A DNA stretch of 64,000 nt from Nitratireductor thuwali (lineage in GTDB: Bacteria; Pseudomonadota; Alphaproteobacteria; Rhizobiales; Rhizobiaceae): positions 253,554 to 317,553 of the forward strand of contig NZ_CP030942.1 of the NCBI RefSeq assembly GCF_036621415.1, in the 5' to 3' direction. Below the pieces are notes generated by a model. That model was not told where the DNA came from. It searched no databases and worked only from the letters and a program-made list of their open reading frames with translations. A program made the translations under genes and the position numbers. This document shows, one piece after another, positions 53,991 through 64,000 of the stretch. How positions within the stretch are numbered: position 1 is the stretch's first letter; each line of letters starts with the position of its first letter.

Positions 53991-55121
53991 CTATTTCAGT
54001 CGCGTCAAAAGACCCACCATCAGCCGGGCGCGCTCGACCAGGCTGTCGACTTCGATATGTTCGTTCAGCGTGTGCAGGCCCTTGCCGCGCACGCCGATGG
54101 AATCGAGCGTCGGGATGCCGAGGGCGCCGGTGAAATTGCCGTCCGAGCCGCCGCCGGCGCTGCAATGGCTGAGGTCAAACCCTATTTCGGCGCAGATGCC
54201 CTTGGCCAGCTCATAGACCTGGAGCGTGCCTTCGTCGGGCTCCCAGACCGGCCGCGTGACACCGCGCGTGACCTCGATGGTCACCTCGTTCTCCTCGCCG
54301 TTCAGCGCCAGCATGCGCTCAATGCCGCGGTCGAGGTCTTGCTGCTTCTTGGCCATCGAAAGAACTTCGGCCTCGCAGGTCGACGATACGCAATTGACCC
54401 ACTGGCCGGCGTGGACGACGCCGACGGAGAAGGTGCAGTCGTCGGTGGTCATCGCCTCGATCTCCTGGATCTTGCGCGCCATCGCCGCTATTGCCGAGCG
54501 GCCGTCCTTGAGCGCCCAACCGGCATGGCTGGGCCTGCCCGTGGTCTTGACGTTGAAGCGGGCGATGGCAAAGCGGCCCGTGACCGCAGAGCCGTCGCGG
54601 TGGGCGGGTTCGGGCACCAGGACATATTTGTTCTTGCGGGCCTCCATCTCGATCAGCTCGCGCGTCGAGGGCGTTCCCACTTCCTCGTCCGGCGTGAAAA
54701 GCACGGTGACGGGGAGCGGCGTCTCGATGCCGGCGAGCGCGAGCTGGCGCAGTGCCTCGACGCTGATGTAGTTGCCGCCCTTCATGTCCTGGATACCGGG
54801 GCCATAGCATTTGCCATCCTCGATGCGCCACGGGTTCTTCGCCAGCGTGCCAACCGGGTGGACTGTATCGAGATGGCCGGAAATCAGGATGCCGGGCTTG
54901 CCGAAATCCTTGTGCGGAAAGCGGGCCCGCACCGAGCCGCCATAGCCCATCCTGCCGGGGATTCTCTCGATCTCGGCGCCGGCGCTGGCGAGATCATAGG
55001 CGGCAAGGTCCATCATCCGGTCCACAGCAGCGGCGTCGAAAGTCGGGCTCTCGCATTCGACCCACGGCTTGAGGCCGGCGAGCATCGCGTCTGCGTCGAA
55101 GGGAAGGCTTGTTGCGTTCAT
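53991..55121 (-). CDS. M20 family peptidase (carboxypeptidase G2/ArgE-like)
   Basis: 376-residue zinc peptidase with SGHLDTVHPVGT (His, Asp), GPGIQDMKGG (bridging Asp), FTPDEEVGTPST (catalytic Glu) and a C-terminal HTLNEHIEVDSLV (His ligand). It releases a C-terminal residue or N-acyl group from small peptides or acyl amino acids. The ATG at 55121 gives a normal N-terminus; the upstream extension was rejected. It is the last gene of the leftward peptide operon, 37 bp after the M20D gene. Confidence 0.9.
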   Translation of the reverse strand: MNATSLPFDADAMLAGLKPWVECESPTFDAAAVDRMMDLAAYDLASAGAEIERIPGRMGYGGSVRARFPHKDFGKPGILISGHLDTVHPVGTLAKNPWRIEDGKCYGPGIQDMKGGNYISVEALRQLALAGIETPLPVTVLFTPDEEVGTPSTRELIEMEARKNKYVLVPEPAHRDGSAVTGRFAIARFNVKTTGRPSHAGWALKDGRSAIAAMARKIQEIEAMTTDDCTFSVGVVHAGQWVNCVSSTCEAEVLSMAKKQQDLDRGIERMLALNGEENEVTIEVTRGVTRPVWEPDEGTLQVYELAKGICAEIGFDLSHCSAGGGSDGNFTGALGIPTLDSIGVRGKGLHTLNEHIEVDSLVERARLMVGLLTRLK

Positions 55122-55158
55122 GAAATGATTTCCTCGGGAGTTGGCAATTGGTCCGGAC

Positions 55159-56319
55159 TTAAAGGGGCATGCGCTTTTCGACGATGCGGGCCATGATGCT
55201 GGCGCCGACGGGAAGAATCTCATCGTCCAGAATGAACCCGGGATTGTGGACGGGTATCGAGCCCTTGTGGCCGAGCGTGCAATAGGCGCCGGGCACGACC
55301 TTGAGCATGTCGGCGAAGTCTTCGCTGCCGGTCACGAGGTCCTTCGTCTCGGAGACGTTCTCCTCGCCGACCACGTCGCGCGCGGCGTCCAGATAGGCTA
55401 GGGAAAGATCGGGGTCGTTCATGAGGACGTCGAAGGTGTTCCTGAGGTCGACGTCGATGCTGATCTCGTAGGCCTGCGCCATCCCGGCGCACAGCGTGCG
55501 CACACGGTGGTGGATGAGCTCCATCACCTCGTCGTCGAAGTAGCGGATCGTTCCCGATATGACGGCTTTGCCGGGCACGACGTTATAGGCCGAGCCCGAA
55601 TGCACCTGCGTCACGGAAAGGACGGCGGTGCGCACGGCGGGCACGTTGCGGCTCACGACCGATTGCAGGTTCTGGATCAGCGCCGAGGCGATAACGATGG
55701 GGTCCTTCGAATGATGGGGCATGGCGCCATGGCTGCCGACCCCGTTTATCGTGATGTCGAAGAAGGAAGCCCCCGCCATGGCCGCGCCCGGCTTCACGCC
55801 CATCTTGCCGGGTTCGGCGAGCGGGTTGTTGTGCATGCCGTAGATCTCGTCGCAGGGGAACTTGTCGAACAGCCCATCCGCCAGCATGGCGCGGGCGCCG
55901 CCCAACCCTTCCTCGGCGGGCTGAAAAATGAAGACCGCGGTCCCCGCGAAATCCCGCGTTTCGGCCAGGTATCGCGCCGCCCCCAGGAGCATGGTCGTGT
56001 GGCCGTCATGGCCGCAGCCGTGGAAGCGGCCGGGGTTCTTCGAGGCGAAGGGCAGGTTGGTCTGCTCGTCCATGGGCAGCGCATCCATGTCGGCGCGCAG
56101 GCCGACGGTCCGGCCACTGTCGCCCTTGCCTTTGAGGATGCCGACCACGCCGGTCTTGCCAAGGCCGGTATGCACCTCCACGCCCCAGGATTGGAGCATA
56201 CGGGCGACGATGCCGGAGGTGCGCACTTCCTCGAACCCGATCTCGGGATGCTGGTGGATGTCGCGGCGAATGGCGGTCAGTTCGTCGGCGTATTCGGCGA
56301 TCTTCGGCAGTACGGGCAT
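55159..56319 (-). CDS. M20D amidohydrolase (hippurate hydrolase/HipO-like)
   Basis: 386-residue amidohydrolase of the IAA-amino acid/hippurate hydrolase group. It has RRDIHQHPEIGFEE, LRADMDALPMDEQT, the metal-site Cys motif FHGCGHDGHTTMLLGAA and FIFQPAEEGLGGA with catalytic Glu. It cleaves N-acyl amino acids. The start at 56319 (MPVLPKIAEY) is supported by family alignment; a much longer frame reading back through the ATPase gene is not coding. It lies between the double ATPase and the second M20 enzyme. Confidence 0.92.
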   Translation of the reverse strand: MPVLPKIAEYADELTAIRRDIHQHPEIGFEEVRTSGIVARMLQSWGVEVHTGLGKTGVVGILKGKGDSGRTVGLRADMDALPMDEQTNLPFASKNPGRFHGCGHDGHTTMLLGAARYLAETRDFAGTAVFIFQPAEEGLGGARAMLADGLFDKFPCDEIYGMHNNPLAEPGKMGVKPGAAMAGASFFDITINGVGSHGAMPHHSKDPIVIASALIQNLQSVVSRNVPAVRTAVLSVTQVHSGSAYNVVPGKAVISGTIRYFDDEVMELIHHRVRTLCAGMAQAYEISIDVDLRNTFDVLMNDPDLSLAYLDAARDVVGEENVSETKDLVTGSEDFADMLKVVPGAYCTLGHKGSIPVHNPGFILDDEILPVGASIMARIVEKRMPL

Positions 56320-56368
56320 GAGCTGGCTCCGATGTAGCGTTCTTTGGGCGTGGTGGTCCGGGCGCTTT

Positions 56369-58030
<1,662 letters not shown>

Positions 58031-58070
58031 GGACGACGCCTCCAACCGTTGAGCGCTATTGCCGGCATCC

Positions 58071-58955
58071 TCATCCCTCCCGTTTCTTCAACCGCGGATC
58101 GAGCAGGTCGCGGGCGGTGTCGCCGAGGAGGTTGATCGACAGGATGCACAAGGAGAGCATCAGGCCCGGCCAGAAGATCAGCGACGGCTTGAGCTGGAAA
58201 TAGATGCGCCCCTCGGCCATGATGTTGCCCCAGGTGGGTATCTCGGTCGAAACGCCGGCGCCCAGGAACGACAGGATGGCTTCGGTGAGAATGGCCGAGG
58301 CGCAGATATAGGTCGCCTGCACGATGAGCGGGGCCAGGGTGTTGGGCATCAGGTGCTGCCACAGGATCTTTGGCATGGAGGAGCCGAGCGCGATGGCCGC
58401 CTCCACGTAGGGCTCCTCGCGCACGGACAGCACCACGGAGCGGACCAGCCGCACCACGCGCGGTATCTCGGGAATGGTGATGGCGATGATCACCGACCAG
58501 ATGCTGGGGCCGTTGAGCGCGACGAGCGCGATGGCCAGCAGGATCGACGGGATGGCCATCAGGCTGTCCATGATGCGCATGATGATGGCGTCGGCCAGCC
58601 GGAAGAAGCCGGAGACGAGGCCGATCATCAGGCCGATCAGGACCGAGACGAACGCCGCCCCGACCCCGATAAACAGCGAAACCCGCGCCCCGGTGACGAC
58701 GCGCGAATAAAGGTCGCGTCCATAGGCATCGGTGCCTAAAAGATAGGTGTCGCTCGGCCCCTTCAGGCGCTGGAGTGCATCCATGGTCATGGGATCATGC
58801 GGCGAGATGAGCGGCGCGAAGATGGCGGCCAGCACGATCAGGCCGAGCACGGCGGCCGCGATGATCGGGCCGGCGCCCATGCGCCAGCCTCTGGGGAGGG
58901 CGACGGCGCCGAAGAGCCATTGCAGCCGGGCGGCGGGTTCGGGTGTCGCGGCCAT
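58071..58955 (-). CDS. Dipeptide-type ABC transporter permease (DppC-like)
   Basis: 294-residue permease with a 30-residue cytoplasmic N-terminus, about six membrane segments, YLLGTDAYGRDLYSRVVTGAR (DppC marker), the EAA loop with REEPYVEAAIALGSSMPKILWQHLMPN and a C-terminal SINLLGDTARDLLDPRLKK. Its ATG overlaps the DppB stop (TGATG). Confidence 0.94.
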   Translation of the reverse strand: MAATPEPAARLQWLFGAVALPRGWRMGAGPIIAAAVLGLIVLAAIFAPLISPHDPMTMDALQRLKGPSDTYLLGTDAYGRDLYSRVVTGARVSLFIGVGAAFVSVLIGLMIGLVSGFFRLADAIIMRIMDSLMAIPSILLAIALVALNGPSIWSVIIAITIPEIPRVVRLVRSVVLSVREEPYVEAAIALGSSMPKILWQHLMPNTLAPLIVQATYICASAILTEAILSFLGAGVSTEIPTWGNIMAEGRIYFQLKPSLIFWPGLMLSLCILSINLLGDTARDLLDPRLKKREG

Positions 58956-59896
58956 CAGTAACGGATCCTCGGGTCGAAGAAGGTGTAGGACAGGTCGATG
59001 ACGAGGTTGATGAAGACGTAGAGCGCGCTCGTCAGAAGGATCATAGCCTGGATCACCGGATAGTCGCGGGCGAGCACGGCATCGACCGTCAGCCGGCCGA
59101 TGCCGGGAATGTTGAACACGCTTTCCGTCACCACCACGCCGCCGATCAGAAGGGCGAAGCCGGTGCCGATGATGGTCATGATGGGCACCGCCGCATTGCG
59201 CAGCGCGTGGCGGAAAAGAACGATCTGCTCTGCGACGCCCTTGGCGCGGGCGGTGCGGATATAGTCCTCGCCCAGCACCTCCAGCATGGAGGCGCGCGTC
59301 ATGCGGGCGATCAGCGCCACATAGATGGTGGCCAGCGTCAGGCACGGCAGGATGGCCCGCGACAGGAATGCCCACAGACCCTCGGACGGCGCCTTGTATC
59401 CTTGGACGGGGAGCCAGCGCAGTTCGAGCGAAAAGACCTGGATGAAGATGTAGCCGATCACGAAGACCGGGATCGAAAAGCCCAGCACAGAGAAGGCCAT
59501 GACGGCATAATCGGCCCATGTGCGATGCCGCCACGCGGCCAGCACCCCCATGGGAACGGCGATCAGCACCGACAGGACGATGGTGAGGACGGCGATGTTG
59601 AAGGTCGGCCAGATGCGTTGGCCGATCATGCTGGTCACCGGCGTGTTGGAGATCAGCGAAGTGCCGAGCTCGCCCTGCAGGAGCAGGCCGACCCAGGTGA
59701 TGAACTGAACATGCAGCGGGTCGTTCAGCCCGAGGCTCGTGCGGATGCGCTCGAGCTGGGCGGGCGTTGCCATGTCGCCGGCAATGATCGCCGCCGGATC
59801 GCCCGGCGTCAGCCGCAGAAGCAGAAAGACGAAGACGGCGACGATGGCCATCACGGGGATGACCGCGAGAATGCGCCGGATGATGTAGCCTAGCAT
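58955..59896 (-). CDS. Dipeptide-type ABC transporter permease (DppB-like)
   Basis: 313-residue permease with the LRLTPGDPAAIIAGDMA N-terminal motif, about six membrane segments, the EAA-like loop (DYIRTARAKGVAEQIVLFRHALRN) and the C-terminal FDPRIRY. The ATG at 59896 opens the first membrane helix; the upstream frame extension runs into a palindromic repeat and is not coding. Confidence 0.94.
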   Translation of the reverse strand: MLGYIIRRILAVIPVMAIVAVFVFLLLRLTPGDPAAIIAGDMATPAQLERIRTSLGLNDPLHVQFITWVGLLLQGELGTSLISNTPVTSMIGQRIWPTFNIAVLTIVLSVLIAVPMGVLAAWRHRTWADYAVMAFSVLGFSIPVFVIGYIFIQVFSLELRWLPVQGYKAPSEGLWAFLSRAILPCLTLATIYVALIARMTRASMLEVLGEDYIRTARAKGVAEQIVLFRHALRNAAVPIMTIIGTGFALLIGGVVVTESVFNIPGIGRLTVDAVLARDYPVIQAMILLTSALYVFINLVIDLSYTFFDPRIRY

Positions 59897-60000
59897 GGGT
59901 GCCGTGCCTCGGTTCTTCAGTGCCCGCGCCGTGCCCCGGCCCAACCGGGATAGGGGCGCCGACCTGTCGGCCAACGTTTTCTCGCCCCTCAAGGAGGGCA

Positions 60001-60090
60001 ATCGCATACGGTTCTTGTTGCCGTCGATCCCGCCGTCGATCCCTCCCCTCAAGGGGGAGGGAAGAACAGGGCAGCGGCGGCCTGCCGGTA
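60001..60090. repeat. Palindromic intergenic repeat, type 2
   Basis: Contains CCCTCCCCTCAAGGGGGAGGG at 60041-60061 with flanks matching the element near 8281-8385. Again it lies between a binding-protein gene and its first permease gene. The edges are approximate. Confidence 0.65.
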
Positions 60091-60134
60091 TCGGGGGCAA
60101 ACCGACCGCTGCCCGGCAATTCCGGGAGGGTGCC

Positions 60135-61757
60135 TTACTCCACCTTGTCGACGTTCCAGAAGACCGGAACCGGCGAGGCGATCATGCCGGTCAGCTTCGT
60201 GCTGCGGGCCTGGGGCATGATGTACTGGCCGAGCGGGATGTAGAGCACCTCTTCCATGTTGTGCGCCTGGATCCTGGCGGCCACTTCCTTCTGCTTCTCC
60301 GGCGTGTCGGCCTTGATGAACTCGGCGCGCAGTTCCTCGATCTTCTGATCCTCGGGCCAGCCGAACCAGGCATCGTCGCCGCGGCCATTCAGCATCGGGC
60401 TGATCAGCGGGGAGTTGATTTCCGGCACCATCCAGTTGGTGAAGAAGAGGTTCCAGCCGCCCTCCGAAGGTTTGGCCTGGCTGGCGCGGCGGGTCACGAG
60501 CGTCTGCCAGTCCATCGCCTGCATGTCGACATTGAAGCCGGCCTGGCGCAGCGCCTGCGCGGCGACCACGGGCTGGGCGGTGAGGCTGACGACGTCGGTC
60601 GGCTGCATCAGCACGACCGGCGTATTGTCGTAGCCGGCCTCCTCCAGCAGCTTCTTGGCGCCCTCGATATCGCCGCCGGAGGTTAGCGTTTCCGAGCCGG
60701 TCTCGTCGGCCAGCGGCGTGCCGCAGCCGAAGATCGCGCCGCATACCTTGTAATATTGCGGGTTGCCGATGAGCGTGGCGAGCACGTCCTCCTGGCTGAG
60801 CGCCATCATCGCCGCCTGGCGGACTTTCTTATTGTCGAAGGGAGGATACTTGAAGTTCATGCGGCCGATGGTCTGGTAGCCGAGATCGTCGCGGGTCTCC
60901 ACCACCACGTCCTCGCTTGCCTCCAGAAGCGGCAGAAGGTCGATCTGCACCTGCTCGATATAGTCGATCTCGCCGGAAAGCAGCGCGTTGATGGCGGTCT
61001 GCGCGTCGGGCATTGTCACCCAGCGCACCGTGTCGACCTTCACCTCCTTGCCGCCGGCCATCCAGCTCGGCGCGCCTTCGCGCGGCACGTAGTCCTCGTT
61101 CTTCCTGTAGGTGACCGAGACGCCCGGCTGATACTCCTCCTCGACGAAGACGAAGGGACCGGAGCCGGTGTAGTCCGTCACCGCCTCGTCGGCGGAGCCG
61201 CTGGCCACACGCTCGGGCATAATGAAAGGCGGCAGGGCCGACTGCTTGCCAACCGTGTCGAGCAATGCCGGGAAAGGCTCCTTCAGCGTCCACACGATGG
61301 TCTTGTCGTCGGTGGCCTCCAGGCTTTCGGTCACGTCGAAGATGAGCTGGCCGCCCGAGTCTTTCTCGCCCCAGCGCTTGAGTGAGGCGACCGCATCGGC
61401 GGCGGTGACCGGAGCGCCGTCGTGAAACTTGAGCCCGTCGCGCAGGGTGAAGGTGTAGGTGAGATTGTCGTCGGAGATGGTCCAGTCGGCCATCTGCGGC
61501 TGCGGCTGGAAATTCTCGTCAACAGCCACCAGCACGTCGTAGATCATATAGCCGTGGTTGCGGCTGATATGGGCTGTCGTGATGATCGGGTCGAGCACCC
61601 GCAGGCCCGAATGCATGACCGCGGTGATGGTCTTTTCCTGAGCCAGCGCCTGGGTGGCCACGCCCGTTCCGGCGAGCAGCGCCGCGGCCATGATGCCGGT
61701 GACGGCGCCCCGCGTATGCCCGCGGAACTGATTCAAGGTTTTTTGAATTCGCAACAT
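60135..61757 (-). CDS. Peptide-type ABC transporter binding protein (SBP family 5)
   Basis: 540-residue family 5 binding protein with a 38-residue Sec signal (ending ATQALAQ). Family stretches are HISRNHGYMIYDVLVAVDENFQPQPQMADWT, LRDGLKFHDGAPVTAADAVASLKRW and GSGPFVFVEEEYQPG. It delivers a peptide-like ligand to the two Dpp-type permeases. The ATG at 61757 follows GGGAA. It is 86 bp after the M81 peptidase gene and belongs to the same leftward operon. Confidence 0.93.
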   Translation of the reverse strand: MLRIQKTLNQFRGHTRGAVTGIMAAALLAGTGVATQALAQEKTITAVMHSGLRVLDPIITTAHISRNHGYMIYDVLVAVDENFQPQPQMADWTISDDNLTYTFTLRDGLKFHDGAPVTAADAVASLKRWGEKDSGGQLIFDVTESLEATDDKTIVWTLKEPFPALLDTVGKQSALPPFIMPERVASGSADEAVTDYTGSGPFVFVEEEYQPGVSVTYRKNEDYVPREGAPSWMAGGKEVKVDTVRWVTMPDAQTAINALLSGEIDYIEQVQIDLLPLLEASEDVVVETRDDLGYQTIGRMNFKYPPFDNKKVRQAAMMALSQEDVLATLIGNPQYYKVCGAIFGCGTPLADETGSETLTSGGDIEGAKKLLEEAGYDNTPVVLMQPTDVVSLTAQPVVAAQALRQAGFNVDMQAMDWQTLVTRRASQAKPSEGGWNLFFTNWMVPEINSPLISPMLNGRGDDAWFGWPEDQKIEELRAEFIKADTPEKQKEVAARIQAHNMEEVLYIPLGQYIMPQARSTKLTGMIASPVPVFWNVDKVE

Positions 61758-61843
61758 ATCGTGTTCCCTTTTTTGGTTTCGATGGTTGGTTGGCGGTGGC
61801 GCCCTTGGGCACGGGTTCTCCCGCCGTGCCGCAGGGCGGTGGA

Positions 61844-63373
61844 TCAGGCCTCCATGGTCTGGCGCTCCGGCCTGCGGTGAAAGACGGGACCGCCGGGCGA
61901 AAGCCGCATGCCGTCGGCAAGGCGCGTCCATGGCAGGTCGGCAGGGCTCAGCGGCATCGGGCCGGGCGCGGTGCACACGAGAACGGTTTCGGCGATAGGC
62001 TCGAAATCGGCACGGAAATGCACGGAGCTTTTGTTGACGAGGATCGCCATCTCGGTCGGCTCGATGCCGACGAAGCGGTACATCGCCTGGTCGGCCATCT
62101 GCGCCTTGTGGCTGGCAACGACGATGCGGACGTCATCGATGGTCAGGCAGGCGGAGGGCCCGACATTGATATGGGTTCCGCCATAATAGGGTCCGGTCGC
62201 ATGAAGATCACCGTTCGACAGCTTGGCGACGCGGAAGGTCCCCTCATAAGGCGCATCGCCCTTGACGCCCGAGGTGCCGCCGAGGGCAATGGCGATCTCC
62301 GCGCCTTCGCCGGCCTCATGCGCCGCCCTGGCGGCGTTCGGGTCTACGATCATGCCGATGGCCGCCCGCCTGGCGCCGTTGCGCACCAGCGCGCCCAGCA
62401 TTCCGGTCGTGTTGGAATCGCCTCCCGCGCCGGGGTTGTCCTGCGTGTCGGCGATCACGACAGGCTTCGATGCGCCGGCGGCGATGCGCATGGCCTCGCG
62501 CACCCCTTCATCCGGCGCGAAGGCGCGTCCGGCGAAGGCGCTCTCGGCGGCAAGCACCAGCTCGTAAATGCGGTCGGCCGCGCGGTCCGCTTCCGCCTGG
62601 TCCTCTCCATAGGCAAGGACCGTCGGCGCGCATTCGGGAAAATCGGCGGCAGGGAAGCCGGTGAACAGGGAGGTGCTGGCGACCGTGCCGGCTTCAAGGT
62701 CGGCGACCTCGCGATAAAGACCGCGCGCCGGCTCCATCGAGGTGCACTGCCAGGAAATGGGGATGAGATAGGGCAGGCGGCGGAAAGACTTGGCAAAGGG
62801 CCGCCCCCGCGCCATCAGCCGGTCGAGCTGGTCGGCCGCGCGCCAGCCGGTCTCGGCCATGTCGACATGCGGATAGGTGCGAAAGCCCACCAGCATATCG
62901 GCCTCATGGAACATGCGGCGGGTGATGTTGCCGTGGAGATCCAGGCTGACGGCGATCGGCACGTCCGGCCCGACCACCTGGCGAACACGGGCGATCAGCT
63001 CCCCCTCGCCGTCGTCCAGGTGCTCGGCCACCATGGCGCCGTGCAGATCCAGGTAGACGCCGTCGAGCGGGCCGGCATTGGCGATGCCCTCGACGATCTC
63101 TCCGGCGATGGCCTCATAGGCGGTGCGTTCGACGGCGGCGGACGGGATTGCGCCGCACCACAGGATGGGAACCATGTCCCAGTTTGCGGCGGCGGCCCGA
63201 TCGACGGCGCCTGAAATGCCGAGATTGACGCCGGGGCAGAGCCGGAGGATTTCGTCGCCACGGCAGATCGGGAGATAGCCGCCGCCCTGCTCGAAATTCG
63301 CAAGCGTTGCGGGCGAGGGGGCAAACGTATTGGTTTCGTGAAGGAAGCCCGCCATGGCCACGCGTCTGCCCAT
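61844..63373 (-). CDS. M81 family metallopeptidase (MlrC/microcystinase C-like)
   Basis: 509-residue peptidase of the MlrC family, named for the enzyme that hydrolyses linearised microcystin products; most homologues have unknown peptide or amide substrates. Metal-site motifs are FLHETNTFAP at the N-terminus, VYLDLHGAMV, VSLDLHGNI and ADTQDNPGAGGDSNTTG. The ATG at 63373 overlaps the stop of a small upstream frame (TGATG); ATG at 63355 (MAGFLHE) is an alternative. No signal peptide, so it acts on imported substrate in the cytoplasm. Confidence 0.92.
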   Translation of the reverse strand: MGRRVAMAGFLHETNTFAPSPATLANFEQGGGYLPICRGDEILRLCPGVNLGISGAVDRAAAANWDMVPILWCGAIPSAAVERTAYEAIAGEIVEGIANAGPLDGVYLDLHGAMVAEHLDDGEGELIARVRQVVGPDVPIAVSLDLHGNITRRMFHEADMLVGFRTYPHVDMAETGWRAADQLDRLMARGRPFAKSFRRLPYLIPISWQCTSMEPARGLYREVADLEAGTVASTSLFTGFPAADFPECAPTVLAYGEDQAEADRAADRIYELVLAAESAFAGRAFAPDEGVREAMRIAAGASKPVVIADTQDNPGAGGDSNTTGMLGALVRNGARRAAIGMIVDPNAARAAHEAGEGAEIAIALGGTSGVKGDAPYEGTFRVAKLSNGDLHATGPYYGGTHINVGPSACLTIDDVRIVVASHKAQMADQAMYRFVGIEPTEMAILVNKSSVHFRADFEPIAETVLVCTAPGPMPLSPADLPWTRLADGMRLSPGGPVFHRRPERQTMEA

Positions 63374-63579
63374 CAGGCCACGCCTCCGTCTGTCATCCGG
63401 AGGCAAACGTCCGGGGCGGATGCGTCTTCAGGCGAAGGCATCGTCCGCCCGCGCACCGCAAAAAGCTGTTCGCCCGTCCCCGTCGCGTTCAACGTCAGAC
63501 ACCTGCCCTGTTCGTTCCCATAGAGCGCCGTGCGACCATTCGGACGCACAAGGCGCTTCAACTCCTTAAATCCACGCAT
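63373..63579 (-). CDS. Possible small protein, 68 aa, coupled to the M81 gene
   Basis: Frame from ATG at 63579 to a TGA that overlaps the M81 start codon (TGATG). Third-position GC is moderately high, and the stop-start overlap resembles the other coupled genes in this operon, but there is no good Shine-Dalgarno and I recognise no family. It could equally be leader sequence. Confidence 0.3.
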   Translation of the reverse strand: MRGFKELKRLVRPNGRTALYGNEQGRCLTLNATGTGEQLFAVRGRTMPSPEDASAPDVCLRMTDGGVA

Positions 63580-63721
63580 CGTGCTTTTCTTCGATTTCTT
63601 GGGCCGATGCTGTAGACGAATTGCTGGTATTGCTGTGCGATACGACTGTATTAATTTCAGGATAGTTATGCTAGCGACTGGAAGTCAACGCATTTCTTGA
63701 AGCGGTCATGGGGAGAACCAG

Positions 63722-64000
63722 TTGCGGAGTATCTTGAGGGCGCAGAGCGGCGTCAGGTCGGAACAGGAACTGCATGCCGACGACCCGCTGTTCGTTCAGT
63801 CGATTGCCCGGGCGATGCAGGTTCTGTCGTCTTTTCACCAGGCGGGGCGGCCGCTTACGCTGAACGAGATCGCGGCCGCCGCGGGCATCGGTAAGAGCGC
63901 CGCCCAGCGCGTCGTGCACACGCTGAAGACTCTCGGTTATATCGAGCGCGACGCGGACGACAGGGGCTATGTGCCCGGCATACGAATCCTGGACCACACG
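63722..64000 (+). CDS. IclR-family transcriptional regulator, 5' part
   Basis: Frame runs off the right edge; 93 codons are visible. The N-terminal helix-turn-helix is clear: SIARAMQVLSSF, then RPLTLNEIAAAAGIGKSAAQRVVHTLKTLGYIERD, then the YVPGIRIL start of the linker. The only usable start is TTG at 63722, with GGGGAG six bases upstream; there is no in-frame ATG or GTG between the preceding stop (63698) and the domain. It diverges from the M81/peptide operon and is its probable regulator. Confidence 0.85.
   Translation, partial: MRSILRAQSGVRSEQELHADDPLFVQSIARAMQVLSSFHQAGRPLTLNEIAAAAGIGKSAAQRVVHTLKTLGYIERDADDRGYVPGIRILDHT

Overview
The window is GC-rich DNA from an alphaproteobacterium, most likely a member of the Rhizobiales (Hyphomicrobiales) near Phyllobacteriaceae/Mesorhizobium. 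The main reasons are a repABC replication-partition locus at the left edge, the dominance of ABC uptake operons with GntR/SorC/IclR regulators, and small palindromic intergenic elements of the kind common in that order. The repABC locus means this is a secondary replicon (megaplasmid or chromid), seen next to its origin. I see no rRNA, tRNA, CRISPR array, transposase or phage genes.

Layout. (1) 1-3.4 kb: repC (5' end only), a counter-transcribed RNA, repB and repA, with two parS-type palindromes. (2) 3.4-13.6 kb: a sugar uptake and catabolism cluster with a PfkB kinase very like E. coli sulfofructose kinase YihV, a Gfo/Idh/MocA dehydrogenase, a TIM-barrel epimerase/isomerase, a complete carbohydrate ABC importer, an alpha/beta hydrolase and a GntR regulator; a luciferase-like flavin enzyme lies beside it. 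(3) 13.7-27.2 kb: a GntR regulator diverging from a long co-directional run: class II aldolase-like protein, dipeptide-type ABC importer, M20 deacylase, hydroxyacid dehydrogenase, HDAC/acetylpolyamine amidohydrolase-like enzyme, class III aminotransferase, FAD amino-acid oxidase and RidA. Together these look like uptake and stepwise breakdown of an N-acylated amine or amino acid. (4) 27.3-28.5 kb: a Xre/MbcA-RES toxin-antitoxin pair behind a composite palindrome. (5) 28.6-31.2 kb: murQ and anmK (recycling of anhydro-MurNAc) with a divergent 122-aa unknown.

(6) 31.3-38.3 kb: a SorC-type regulator diverging from an AfuABC/FbpABC-type importer that runs translationally coupled into a metallo-beta-lactamase-fold hydrolase, with a SurE-like phosphatase just downstream. 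This suggests import and dephosphorylation of a phosphorylated organic compound. (7) 38.4-47.9 kb: a Na/Pi cotransporter, then pbpC with a 1818-aa alpha-2-macroglobulin that carries a PAN/Apple domain. (8) 48.0-49.7 kb: a YCII protein coupled to a long ECF sigma factor. (9) 49.8-53.7 kb: a PotFGHI-like polyamine-type importer. (10) 54.0-63.6 kb: a leftward operon with an M81 (MlrC-like) peptidase, a dipeptide ABC importer with a fused double ATPase, and two M20 peptidases/amidohydrolases, opposed by an IclR regulator that runs off the right edge.

The genes are mostly self-contained import-and-degrade modules, each with a local regulator, on a partition-competent replicon. The most interesting points are the YihV-like kinase outside a recognisable sulfoglycolysis operon, the acyl-amine module, the phosphate-ester import module, and three classes of intergenic palindromic repeat.
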